From UBA11164 sp002420085 (GTDB lineage Bacteria > Pseudomonadota > Gammaproteobacteria > Xanthomonadales > Xanthomonadaceae), in NCBI GenBank assembly GCA_031976395.1, contig DALYLJ010000145.1:1-8136 (forward strand): a stretch of 8,136 bases of DNA, given 5' to 3'. Positions 1-7,657 of the stretch are shown here, piece after piece. The notes under the pieces were generated by a model. The model ran no database searches, was not told where the DNA came from, and was given only the letters and a program-made list of their open reading frames with translations. A program made the position numbers and the translations under genes. Positions within the stretch are counted from its first letter, which is position 1. Each line of letters begins with the position of its first letter.

Positions 1-2
1 TC

Positions 3-1025
3 GGCAGCGAGATCGAACATCTGGTCGAGGCGGTGGAGGGCGCCGCCGACGTCAAACTGGAGCAGACGACCGGCCTGCCGGTGTTGACCATCGAGCCGGA
101 TCGAACCGCACTGGCCCGCTTCGGCCTGACGGTCGGTGACGTGCAGCAGACGATCGCGATGGCGTATGGGGGCGCGGTCGCCGGTCGCTTGATCGAAGGC
201 GACCGACGGTTCGATATCGTCGTGTACCTGCCTGAGGTGCTGCGCCAGGATCCGCATGCGATCGCACATCTGCCGATCCCGCTCACTGGTGATGACGGCC
301 GCGCGAGCATGGCATCGGTGCCCCTCGCCCAGTTGGCGAACATCACGACGATCATCGGTCCCAACCAGATCAGCCGCGAGAATGGCAAGCGCCGGGTGGT
401 GATCTCCGCCAATGTCCGGGGCCGTGACCTTGGTTCGTTCGTGAGCGACGTGCGCGATCGGATCGGTTCGGCGATCGAACTTCCGGATGGCTATTGGATC
501 GACTATGGCGGCACCTTCGAGCAGTTGATCTCGGCCAGTCGCCGCCTGTCGATGGTCGTACCGATGGTACTGCTGACCATCTTGGGCCTCCTGTTCATGG
601 CGCTCGGCTCGGGCAGGGATGCCGCGATCGTGTTCAGTGGCGTCCCCCTCGCACTGACCGGTGGCGTCGCCGCGTTGTGGCTGCGCGACATCCCCTTCTC
701 GATCTCGGCGGGTGTCGGCTTCATTGCCTTGTCCGGGGTTGCCGTACTCAACGGACTGGTCATGATCAGCTTCATCCAGAAGCTGCGGGACAGCGGCGTT
801 ACACTCGATCGTGCGGTCACCGAAGGCGCGCTCACCCGCCTGCGGCCGGTACTGATGACTGCCCTCGTGGCCAGTCTCGGATTCCTTCCGATGGCGTTGA
901 ACGTCGGCATCGGTGCGGAAGTGCAGCGGCCGCTGGCCACGGTGGTGATCGGTGGCATCGTCTCGTCCACCGTGCTGACCCTGTTGGTGTTGCCGGCGTT
1001 GTACCGCGCCGTACAGGGTCGGTGA
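3..1025 (+). CDS. Heavy-metal RND efflux transporter, C-terminal part (CusA/CzcA family), 5' end outside window
   Basis: This is the inner-membrane pump subunit of a tripartite RND exporter, which uses the proton gradient to expel metal ions through a periplasmic adaptor and an outer-membrane channel. About 340 residues are visible, open from the left edge (first full codon at 3) to TGA at 1023-1025; full-length members have about 1,000-1,050, so this is the last third. The first 170 or so residues match the second periplasmic porter/docking half (ARFGLTVGDVQ, a GGAVAGRLIEGDRRFDIV stretch, NVRGRDLGSFV, PDGYW, GGTFEQL). Five hydrophobic segments follow, corresponding to TM8-TM12, with the family motif GAEVQRPLATVVIGG before the last one. 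The protein ends shortly after TM12 (VLPALYRAV), as usual. The heavy-metal branch of RND is clear. The substrate is not, because the diagnostic TM4 residues lie outside the window. Adaptor and outer-membrane genes are probably upstream. Confidence 0.93.
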   Translation, partial: GSEIEHLVEAVEGAADVKLEQTTGLPVLTIEPDRTALARFGLTVGDVQQTIAMAYGGAVAGRLIEGDRRFDIVVYLPEVLRQDPHAIAHLPIPLTGDDGRASMASVPLAQLANITTIIGPNQISRENGKRRVVISANVRGRDLGSFVSDVRDRIGSAIELPDGYWIDYGGTFEQLISASRRLSMVVPMVLLTILGLLFMALGSGRDAAIVFSGVPLALTGGVAALWLRDIPFSISAGVGFIALSGVAVLNGLVMISFIQKLRDSGVTLDRAVTEGALTRLRPVLMTALVASLGFLPMALNVGIGAEVQRPLATVVIGGIVSSTVLTLLVLPALYRAVQGR

Positions 1026-1036
1026 GTCGGGCCGTA

Positions 1037-1177
1037 CCGGGAGCGTGACGCACCCGACATCGGCCAGCGAGCCATCGGGAAACGCCATGGGGGAGGGTTC
1101 TCGGGTGTCCGGAGTCGAGGCCGAGTCCGTGCGTTGCGAAACGGTGCGCCCGGAATCCGATCGCCGGGAGCGTGACG
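1037..1177. repeat. 14-bp direct repeat flanking the spacer between the RND gene and uup
   Basis: The 14-mer ccgggagcgtgacg occurs at 1037-1050 and again at 1164-1177. These copies lie near the two ends of the 191-bp gap between the RND stop (1025) and the uup ATG (1217). I see no convincing hairpin-plus-T terminator and no other gene in this gap. The repeat may be chance or the scar of a duplication. Confidence 0.4.
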
Positions 1178-1204
1178 AACCTGCTCGACGCGGTGGCCGA
1201 CAGC

Positions 1205-1217
1205 TACAATGTCCGGA
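1205..1217 (+). promoter_or_regulatory. Putative -10 box placing transcription start at the uup ATG (leaderless mRNA)
   Basis: TACAAT at 1205-1210 (in the context gctacaat) is a good sigma-70 -10 hexamer, with five of six bases matching TATAAT. The A of the uup ATG is at 1217, six bases after the box ends, which is where transcription normally begins. No Shine-Dalgarno sequence lies between the box and the ATG. The -35 region is weak: with 17-bp spacing it would be tgctcg at 1182-1187. What is seen is the box and the spacing. A leaderless transcript is an inference. Confidence 0.5.
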
Positions 1218-3124
1218 TGTCGCTGATCGCCCTCAACGACGTCGACTTCAGCGTCGGCGGTCCATTGCTCCTGGAAAAAGTCCGGCTGACGATCGAGCCG
1301 GGTGAACGGATCGCCCTGATCGGCCGCAATGGCGCCGGCAAATCGACCCTGCTGCGCATCCTCTCGGGCGAGATCGCCCCGGACGATGGCGAGATTCGAG
1401 TCAGCGACGGCCTGCGGGTAGCCCGGCTCGATCAGGAGGTTCCCAGCGGCCTGTCAGGCACGGTGTTCGATGTGGTCGCGGCCGGCCTGGGTGAGTTGGG
1501 CGCCCATCTGGTCGAGTTCCACCGCCTTGGTGCCGCCGCCGATCCGGATCGCTTGGATGATCTGGCTGCGGCCCAGGCCGCGATCGAAGCGGTCGGCGGC
1601 TGGGACATGGACCGTCGGGTCGCGCGCGTGCTGTCGCGCCTGGCCCTGCCCGAGCACGTTCCGTTCGATCGGCTGTCGGGTGGACTCAAGCGCCGTGTCC
1701 TGTTGGCGCGCGCCCTGGTCGCCGAGCCCGACCTGTTGCTGCTCGACGAGCCGACCAACCATCTCGACATCGAATCGATCGAATGGCTGGAAGGATTTCT
1801 GTCGGCGGCTCGATGCTCGATCGTGTTCGTCACCCACGACCGTCGCTTCCTGCGTGCCCTGGCCACGCGCATCGTCGAGATCGATCGCGGCGCGGTCACT
1901 GACTGGCCCGGCGACTGGGACAACTATGTCCGGCGGGTTGCCGAGCGGGCACAGGCCGAAGCGCGCGAGACTGCCCGGTTCGACAAGCGTCTGGCCCAGG
2001 AAGAGGTCTGGATCCGTCAGGGCATCGAAGCGCGTCGCACCCGCGACGCGGGCCGGGTGCGACGGCTGGAAGCCATGCGCATTGAGCGTGCCAGGCGACG
2101 CGAGCGGGTCGGCACGGTCCGTCTGGCGGTCGCCGAAGCCGAAGCCTCGGGTCGCAAGGTGATCGAAGCGCGCAACGTGTCGTTTGCGTATCCGGATCGA
2201 CCGATCGTGCGTGATTTCGACACCGTGGTGATGCGCGGCGATCGAATCGGCTTGATCGGCGCCAACGGCAGCGGCAAGACCACCTTGCTCCGACTGCTGC
2301 TGGGCGAACTGCGTCCGGATGCCGGCGAAGTGGTGCAGGGCACCCGACTGGAGATCGCCTACTTCGACCAGCATCGCATCGCCCTGCGCACTGATTGGAA
2401 CGCGCTCGACAACGTCTCCGAAGGCCGTGAGTTCATCGACATCGGCGGCAGTCGGAAACACGTCATCGGCTATCTCCAGGATTTCCTGTTCACCCCGGAG
2501 CGGGCGCGGGCGCCGATCACCCACCTGTCGGGTGGCGAGCGCAATCGCTTGCTGCTGGCCAAGCTGTTCGCCCGGCCTTCCAACCTGCTGGTGATGGACG
2601 AACCGACCAACGACCTCGACGTCGAAACCCTCGAATTGCTCGAAGAATTGCTGTGCGACTACCCCGGCACCGTGTTCCTGGTCAGCCATGACCGCGACTT
2701 TCTCGACCGCGTGGTGACCGGCACCCTGGTCATGGAAGGCGAGGGCAGGGTCGGCGAGTACGTCGGTGGCTATACCGATTGGCTGCGTGTGCGAGTGCCG
2801 AACCACGCCGCAGTCGGATGGTCGTCAGCATCGCAAGAGGAACCTGGACAAGGGCTTGCCGACCCGCAGCCGATCGCGCCGCCGGTGGTGGTTTCGACCC
2901 CAGCGCGCCGTCGCCTCGGCTACAAGGAGTCGCGCGAACTGGAACAACTGCCCGCCCGCATCGAGGCTCTGGAAACCGAACTGGCCACGCTTACCGAGGC
3001 CATGCAGCAGCCGGACTTCTATCGCCAGCCCGCCGCCCGTGTCAGCGAAGCGACCCAGCAGGTCGCCGCCGTGCAGAGCGCCCTCGACCACGCCTATGGC
3101 CGCTGGCTGGAACTGGAGTCCTGA
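1217..3124 (+). CDS. uup: ABC-F family ATPase, Uup type
   Basis: This is a soluble tandem ABC ATPase without membrane segments. ABC-F proteins act on ribosomes; Uup-type members are also known for binding branched DNA and suppressing precise transposon excision. From ATG 1217 it has 635 residues, normal for Uup. Domain 1 has Walker A GRNGAGKST (36-44), signature LSGG (153-156), Walker B LLLLDEPTNHLD (from 173) and switch His207. An Arg/Glu-rich helical linker follows (about 235-307). Domain 2 has Walker A GANGSGKTT (348-356), LSGGERNR (437-444), Walker B LLVMDEPTNDLD (from 457) and His491. A proline-rich linker leads to a C-terminal coiled coil (about 568-635), the mark of Uup against other ABC-F proteins. 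All catalytic residues are present. An in-frame GTG at 1172 would add 15 residues, but the family N-terminus aligns with MSLIALNDVDF, and a -10 box lies inside that extension, so 1217 is preferred. It converges with the genes on its right. Confidence 0.92.
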   Translation: MSLIALNDVDFSVGGPLLLEKVRLTIEPGERIALIGRNGAGKSTLLRILSGEIAPDDGEIRVSDGLRVARLDQEVPSGLSGTVFDVVAAGLGELGAHLVEFHRLGAAADPDRLDDLAAAQAAIEAVGGWDMDRRVARVLSRLALPEHVPFDRLSGGLKRRVLLARALVAEPDLLLLDEPTNHLDIESIEWLEGFLSAARCSIVFVTHDRRFLRALATRIVEIDRGAVTDWPGDWDNYVRRVAERAQAEARETARFDKRLAQEEVWIRQGIEARRTRDAGRVRRLEAMRIERARRRERVGTVRLAVAEAEASGRKVIEARNVSFAYPDRPIVRDFDTVVMRGDRIGLIGANGSGKTTLLRLLLGELRPDAGEVVQGTRLEIAYFDQHRIALRTDWNALDNVSEGREFIDIGGSRKHVIGYLQDFLFTPERARAPITHLSGGERNRLLLAKLFARPSNLLVMDEPTNDLDVETLELLEELLCDYPGTVFLVSHDRDFLDRVVTGTLVMEGEGRVGEYVGGYTDWLRVRVPNHAAVGWSSASQEEPGQGLADPQPIAPPVVVSTPARRRLGYKESRELEQLPARIEALETELATLTEAMQQPDFYRQPAARVSEATQQVAAVQSALDHAYGRWLELES

Positions 3125-3369
3125 TCGTACACGGAACCGAAGCCGGAACCGCAGGCCGAAAAAGCAAACAGCCCGTTGCCGTGGTCCTGCATCCAGTCGG
3201 TCAACTCGTCGCCGCCTGCGGCGATGTCATCGGCCACTTTGTCGATGCTGAACACCCGACCTGCGGCGTTGTTGTCGAGCAGCCATTGCCAGAAGGTCGG
3301 GCAGAAATCCAGCCCGTAGTGCAGGTTGTTGGCCTGGATGAACACATTGGCATCGAGCAGACAGGTCAC
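3094..3369 (-). pseudogene. Truncated DUF4411 (PIN-like toxin) gene, N-terminal half only
   Basis: The reading frame encodes a DUF4411 N-terminus: LLDANVFIQANNLHYG, DFCPTFWQWL, GRVFSIDKVADDI and AGGDELTDW. Members are PIN-like putative ribonuclease toxins of about 160-170 residues, usually paired with an upstream antitoxin. Here family-like sequence ends after about 69 residues (near GNGLFA, about 3163). The frame then runs about 22 unrelated residues, the last ones antisense to the end of uup, to a stop at 3094. The C-terminal half with the remaining acidic residues of a PIN active site is missing, so the product should be inactive. The chosen start is GTG at 3369-3367, with gggtgat just upstream as a possible ribosome site. 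The upstream frame is open, so a fusion with the preceding ORF cannot be excluded. Family assignment is from memory of conserved motifs. Confidence 0.7.
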
Positions 3370-3623
3370 TGCATCACCCAGGACGCGCATTACGCGATCA
3401 ATGAAGACGGTTCGGACTACGACGATGACGTCGGCGGTCCAGTCTACGTCGCAGGTCGTGACGGGGTAGATCTTGAACCGCTTGCTCCCGAGCAAGACGC
3501 CACTGCCATGCTCGCTGCGCAGAAGCGGGGACTGTGCCGTTTCGTGGCGATTTGCAAGATCGCGTTCGCGGTTGAACCTGGCGCAGAACGTCCAGCGGAG
3601 ATCATCGGGGTTCTATTGGCCAT
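3370..3623 (-). pseudogene. Small ORF of unknown family, apparently frameshifted in a C run
   Basis: A start ATG at 3623-3621 lies 15 bases past the stop of the metallopeptidase gene and is preceded by gagggga, a good ribosome site. The frame from this ATG soon turns into composition noise and stops. If one C is added to the four-C run at about 3607-3610, it joins a frame open for about 84 codons: MANRTPDDLRWTF, then ARFNRERDLANRHETAQS, GSKRFKIYPVTT and DVIVVVRTVFIDRVMRVLG. In that frame about three quarters of the codons end in G or C, as in a real gene here. It then runs directly into the DUF4411 remnant without a stop. I do not recognise the protein. It may be the former partner (antitoxin) of the truncated toxin, or an unrelated small gene. 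The frameshift could also be a sequencing error. Confidence 0.4.
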
Positions 3624-3638
3624 GCGCTCTGTGTCCCC

Positions 3639-4361
3639 TCACAGCAGTGCCGCTTCCAGCCGCTGCTTGCGTTGTTCCCAGTCCGGCATTACCTGTCCGA
3701 GCAGCTTGAAGAACCGTGCATCATGGTCGCGGTGGTTGCTGTGGCAAAGCTCGTGGACCACGACATACTCGATGCAGGGGCGGGGGGCGCGCACCAGGTT
3801 GACGTTCAAGGTCATGGTGCCGGCGCGTGACAGACTGCCCCAGCGGGATTGCATGGCGCGCACGATCAGGCGGGGGGAGGCAACGCCCTTGAACTGGAGC
3901 AGGCTGGCGTCCAGCACTTCGGTGAATACGGCGCGTGCGCGGTCGAGATACCAGCGGTGCAGCAGTGCCCGGATGTGATCCCGGCTGCGCTCTGGCTCCG
4001 GCTCGCCGGGCAGCGTGACCAGAAGCTGGCCGCGCGTGAGTTTCACGCTGGCCGCATCACCCGGCACCAGCTTCAGCCGGTACTGTCGGCCGAGGTAGAG
4101 ATGCGATTCGCCGTTGATGTACTGCCGTGTCGGAGTGCGCGGTCGGTAACGCTCGAACTCGGCCAGTTGCCGGCTGATCCAGCCGGCGCGCTTTTGCACC
4201 CGCTCCACGATCAGGGCTTCCGGGCAGCCCAGAGGCGCGCGTACCAGCACGCGGCTGTCGGGGTGGACCTCGATGGCCAGGGTCTGCCGCGATGCCAGAA
4301 AGCGCACCTCATAGCGGATCGTGTCGGTGCCCCAGGTCAGTACTCCAGTCATCGTCTTCAC
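3639..4361 (-). CDS. YgjP/WLM-type zinc metallopeptidase (DUF45, annotated as M48 family) coupled to hsdR
   Basis: This is a predicted cytoplasmic zinc-dependent metallopeptidase of 240 residues, the usual size, with no signal peptide or membrane segment. The N-terminal half is a beta-rich domain (RYEVRFLASRQTLAIEV..VLVRAP). The central part has the conserved SRWGSLSRAGTMTLNVNLVRAP stretch (about 172-193). The active site HELCH (203-207) gives two zinc-binding His and catalytic Glu204, with His213 as the likely third ligand, followed by FFKLLGQVMPDWEQRKQRLE. The GTG start at 4361 overlaps the hsdR stop as GTGA, so translation is very likely coupled. An ATG three codons later (4352) is an alternative start. 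Peptidases of this type are often seen next to type I restriction genes, but their substrate is not established. A role in processing or controlling the restriction complex, or in a separate defence response, is speculation. Confidence 0.88.
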   Translation of the reverse strand: MKTMTGVLTWGTDTIRYEVRFLASRQTLAIEVHPDSRVLVRAPLGCPEALIVERVQKRAGWISRQLAEFERYRPRTPTRQYINGESHLYLGRQYRLKLVPGDAASVKLTRGQLLVTLPGEPEPERSRDHIRALLHRWYLDRARAVFTEVLDASLLQFKGVASPRLIVRAMQSRWGSLSRAGTMTLNVNLVRAPRPCIEYVVVHELCHSNHRDHDARFFKLLGQVMPDWEQRKQRLEAALL

Positions 4362-7300
4362 CCGGCCATCCGGTGGCGGGCGAGTTGCATCGTTTTCTCG
4401 ATGATCTCGTCCATCTCGTCGGTCGAGAGCGCGATACCCCGTGCGCCCTTGACCTCGTCATAGAGGTAGTCGTCGATCTCGTTCATGGTCCGGCGCTGCG
4501 CGTCGAGGTCATCCCAGTAGCCCACCTTGCGGTTGCGGCGAAAGATATCCCACACCGCCATGGCGGCCTCGGCGACGGTGCTTCGTGCCTGCTCGTCATC
4601 GCTGAGGTGGTTCGCCACGAAGGGGCGCAACAGGCCATAGACGGCCGCCGCGTCGGCATCGCCGTTCAGTGCCGGTGGCAGGTCATCGCCCTTGCGCGAA
4701 ACCACAGCGTCCTTGATCTCGGTGACCCGCTGCAGGTATTCCAGATCGGACAGGCGCCTGGCGCGGTAGTCGTCGATGGCCTGCTGGATCAGTTTGGAGA
4801 ACTTTTGGTAGAAGGCCGGATCCTGCTCCAGCCGCTCGTTGATCGCGCGCCGGGTGGCGTGGGCGATCATGTCGGCCTTGGCCCCGAGGTTCTTCTCACT
4901 GCCCGCGCCTTGCTCCTCGACCACCTTCTGGAAAGCGGCCTCGTCGAAGATGTTCACCGGCGCGTTCAGTTGCACCACCTCGGACGCCGAGATGTGCGTA
5001 TCCAGCAGCTTCTGGATACGCGGCTCGAAGTCGCGGTAGTCCACTGCCTCGGCATAGCGCAGCTTCACCGCCGCCTTCAGATTGACGAAACGTTTCAGAT
5101 CGCCCTTGTAGGCACGCAGCTTCTGCTCGGGCGTCTCGGTGATGAAGCGCTCGCTGGACAGCGCAATGGCCAGGGTCTTGGCGTAGGCCGACAGTCGCTC
5201 GTAGAAGTCGGCACGCAGCTTCTCGTTGGCCAGCAGTTGCTCGAAGGCTTCCTCGTCCTGTCGGTTCTTCACCGTCTTGAACAGATCCCACAGTTCGGCG
5301 TGGCGCTGCGGCAGTGCCTTGGTTTGTTCATTGATCGAGGTCAGCGCACCTTCGAGATCCGCCGCCTCGAATCCTTCCAGCGCGCTGTAGGTGGTCAGCG
5401 CCTGGTCCAGCTCGCCCAACACACCCACGTAGTCGATGATGTAGCCGAAGTCCTTCACTCTCTTCCCCTCTCCCGCGCGCGGGAGAGGGTGCCCCGAAGG
5501 GGCGGGAGAGGGTACATCAGCTTCGTACAGGCGGTTCACCCGGGCAATGGCCTGCAACAGGGTATGATCCTTGAGCCGCCGCGCCAGATACAGCACGGTG
5601 TTGCGCGGTGCGTCGAAGCCGGTCAGCAGTTTGTCCACCACGATCAGAATTTCCGGCTCGTCGCCGAACTTGAAGGCGTTGACGATCTGCTTGTTGTAGT
5701 CGTCCTCCGAGCCGTAGCGCTTCATCATGCGCTGCCAGAACGCCACGACCGCATCAGTGGACTCCTCGGCGTCGATCTCATCGAAGCCCTCGCGTTCGTC
5801 GGGTGGCGAGATGATCACCTCGCTGCTGACCGCCCCCAACTCGTCCAGAAACGCCTTGTAACGCAGAGCGGCGGCCTTGTTGGGCGCTACCAACTGCGCC
5901 TTGAAGCCGGTGCCCTGCCAGTTCTGGCGGTAATGCTCGCTGATGTCGAAGGCGCGCATGTAGATCACCTGCTCGGCCTTGTTCAGCATCTCGGCGCGGG
6001 CGTATTTTTTCTTCAGGTCGGTCTTCTGTTGGTCGGTCAGCCCCTGGGTGTGGCGCTCGAACCAGATGTCGATCGCGGCCTGGTTCTGCTCCAACTCCAC
6101 CATGCGCCCTTCGTAGAGCAGCGGCACGATGGCGCCATCACGCACCGCCTGGTCGATGGCATAGGTGTGGATCACGCCGCCGAACTTGGCCACGTCGCTC
6201 TTCTCGCGGGTCAGGAGCGGCGTGCCGGTGAAACCGATATAGCAGGCATTCGGGAACATCTGCCGCATGCGCGCCGAGTAGCCGCCCAACTGAGTGCGCT
6301 GGGTTTCGTCCACCAGCACGAAGATATCGGGTGAGGCATCGCTGAACTTCTTGTAGGCCAGCGCCTTGTCGAATTTATGCACCAGCGTGGTGACGATGTG
6401 CGCCTTGCCGTCGGACACCAGTTCCACCAGATGGCGGCCGCTCTCGGCACGGTCGGGCGAGAGTCCGCAGGCGGCGAAGGTGTTGCCGAGCTGCTTGTCC
6501 AGATCCACCCGGTCGGTCACCAACACGATGCGCGGGTTGCGGATGGAAGGTTCGAGCGCCAGCGCGCGGGCCAGCATCACCATGGTCAGCGACTTGCCCG
6601 AACCCTGGGTGTGCCAGACGATGCCGCCCCGGCGCTTGCCGCTGTCGTCGGTCTGCCTGACCCGCCGCAACACCTCGCGAATGGCGAACACCTGCTGGTA
6701 GCGCGCGATCTTGCGCACGCCGCCGTCGAACACGGTGAAGGCCCATGCCATCTCCAGCAGTCGCTCCGGGCGGCATAGGGCGTAGAGCGTGCGGTCCTGC
6801 TCGGTCACCTGCCGGCCGACCGGGTAGGGCGCAATCTCCTCGCGCACCCGTAACTCGGCAAAGGCCAGGTCGAACAACGAGGCTTTCACCGACTCTGGCA
6901 GCGGGCGCTCCAGCAGTGGCGCCAACTCGGCATCCGTCACGTCCTCCTTCCAGTTCGACCAGAATTTGGCCGGTGTGCCGACGGTGGCGTAGCGCGCCTC
7001 GTTCTTGTTCAGCGCCAGCGCCATCTGCACGTAGGTGAACAGGCGCGGGATGTACTCATCGCGCTGGTTGCGGATGGTCTGCGAGATGGCCTGGGCGACT
7101 TCCACTTTTGGCGACTTGCACTCGATCACCGCGAAGGGGATGCCGTTGACGAACAGCACGATGTCGGGTCGGCAGGTCTCGACGCTGCGGGTGCGCTCCA
7201 CGGGGAGTTCGGCGGCCACGTGATAGACGTTGTTGGCCCCACCCGTAGAAAAGTCGCGCCAGTCCACATAGTTCAGCGTGAAGCTCTTGACGTCGCCCTC

Positions 7301-7657
7301 GATGGACTGCTCCAGCGCCACGCCCAGCGTCAGCAGGTCGTAGACCGCCTCGTTGGTCTTGAGCAGGCCGTCGTATTTGACGTTCTTCAGCCGCTGGATG
7401 GCGCTCTGGAGGTTCTCCTCGCTGAAAAGATAGCTGCCGCCCTTGTGCTGGATGCGGTTCAGCTTCTTCAACTGCTCGCGCAGGATATCCTCCAGCAGCA
7501 CGTTGCCGGCCTTGCCGCCGCGCGCGGCCAGCGCCTCGGCAGGCGTCAGGTACTGGTAGCCCATGTTGACCAGCACCTGCAGCGCCGGAATCTGGGAGAG
7601 GTATTTTTCGTCGAAGCGGAAGCTGCGCGCGGCGGTGTGGTCGTCTGAATCGGTCAT
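4358..7657 (-). CDS. hsdR: Type I restriction endonuclease subunit R (HsdR)
   Basis: This is the motor and nuclease subunit of a type I restriction-modification complex. It pumps DNA past the HsdM/HsdS core by ATP hydrolysis and cuts far from the recognition site. The 1,099 residues are within family range. The nuclease domain has a PD-(D/E)xK site: Asp165 (RPDIVLF) and Glu179-Cys-Lys181 (AVIECKSP). Helicase motifs follow: Walker A HTQGSGKS (349-356), motif II DETQ (450-453), motif III TGTP (477-480), motif V LLTGFDAP (about 677-684) and motif VI QAIARVNR (702-709), then a helical C-terminal domain. ATG 7657 is the first possible start: an in-frame TAG lies two codons upstream, and gagag eight bases before it is a modest ribosome site. 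Residues 713-734 appear to be an added segment encoded by a palindromic repeat (see that entry). Motif II ends in Gln rather than the commoner His. hsdM and hsdS are not in the window. It heads an operon with the metallopeptidase gene. Confidence 0.96.
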   Translation of the reverse strand: MTDSDDHTAARSFRFDEKYLSQIPALQVLVNMGYQYLTPAEALAARGGKAGNVLLEDILREQLKKLNRIQHKGGSYLFSEENLQSAIQRLKNVKYDGLLKTNEAVYDLLTLGVALEQSIEGDVKSFTLNYVDWRDFSTGGANNVYHVAAELPVERTRSVETCRPDIVLFVNGIPFAVIECKSPKVEVAQAISQTIRNQRDEYIPRLFTYVQMALALNKNEARYATVGTPAKFWSNWKEDVTDAELAPLLERPLPESVKASLFDLAFAELRVREEIAPYPVGRQVTEQDRTLYALCRPERLLEMAWAFTVFDGGVRKIARYQQVFAIREVLRRVRQTDDSGKRRGGIVWHTQGSGKSLTMVMLARALALEPSIRNPRIVLVTDRVDLDKQLGNTFAACGLSPDRAESGRHLVELVSDGKAHIVTTLVHKFDKALAYKKFSDASPDIFVLVDETQRTQLGGYSARMRQMFPNACYIGFTGTPLLTREKSDVAKFGGVIHTYAIDQAVRDGAIVPLLYEGRMVELEQNQAAIDIWFERHTQGLTDQQKTDLKKKYARAEMLNKAEQVIYMRAFDISEHYRQNWQGTGFKAQLVAPNKAAALRYKAFLDELGAVSSEVIISPPDEREGFDEIDAEESTDAVVAFWQRMMKRYGSEDDYNKQIVNAFKFGDEPEILIVVDKLLTGFDAPRNTVLYLARRLKDHTLLQAIARVNRLYEADVPSPAPSGHPLPRAGEGKRVKDFGYIIDYVGVLGELDQALTTYSALEGFEAADLEGALTSINEQTKALPQRHAELWDLFKTVKNRQDEEAFEQLLANEKLRADFYERLSAYAKTLAIALSSERFITETPEQKLRAYKGDLKRFVNLKAAVKLRYAEAVDYRDFEPRIQKLLDTHISASEVVQLNAPVNIFDEAAFQKVVEEQGAGSEKNLGAKADMIAHATRRAINERLEQDPAFYQKFSKLIQQAIDDYRARRLSDLEYLQRVTEIKDAVVSRKGDDLPPALNGDADAAAVYGLLRPFVANHLSDDEQARSTVAEAAMAVWDIFRRNRKVGYWDDLDAQRRTMNEIDDYLYDEVKGARGIALSTDEMDEIIEKTMQLARHRMAG
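5456..5521 (-). repeat. Palindromic repeat element inserted in frame within hsdR
   Basis: This stretch encodes residues 713-734 of HsdR (ADVPSPAPSGHPLPRAGEGK plus two). It lies between the motif VI region (VNRLYE) and KDFGYIIDY, which normally follow each other closely. The DNA holds a perfect 24-bp palindrome at 5466-5489 (arms of ccctctcccgcg), a 13-bp hairpin gccccgaaggggc at 5491-5503, and a further gggagaggg arm at 5504-5512. The same architecture occurs outside any gene at 7831-7877. It is 66 bp, a multiple of three, with no stop in the hsdR frame. That it is an insertion is an inference from the family sequence I remember. The shared repeat structure is seen directly. Confidence 0.8.

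Noticed and set aside
1454..2806. 450-codon minus-strand ORF across uup.
   Set aside because: It is the antisense shadow of the ABC-F gene, whose two complete ATP sites fix the real frame.
2779..3978. 399-codon plus-strand ORF spanning the end of uup, the toxin remnant and part of the peptidase gene.
   Set aside because: It crosses three better supported genes in other frames and has no family signature.
5453..5524. gaag at both ends of the hsdR insert as a possible target-site duplication.
   Set aside because: Removing the insert together with one gaag takes out 68 bp and would break the hsdR frame. Four bases is also too short to be convincing.
4292..6334. 680-codon plus-strand ORF.
   Set aside because: It lies antisense to hsdR, whose nuclease and helicase motifs are clear. 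Long antisense frames are common in GC-rich genes, and this translation has no recognisable motifs.
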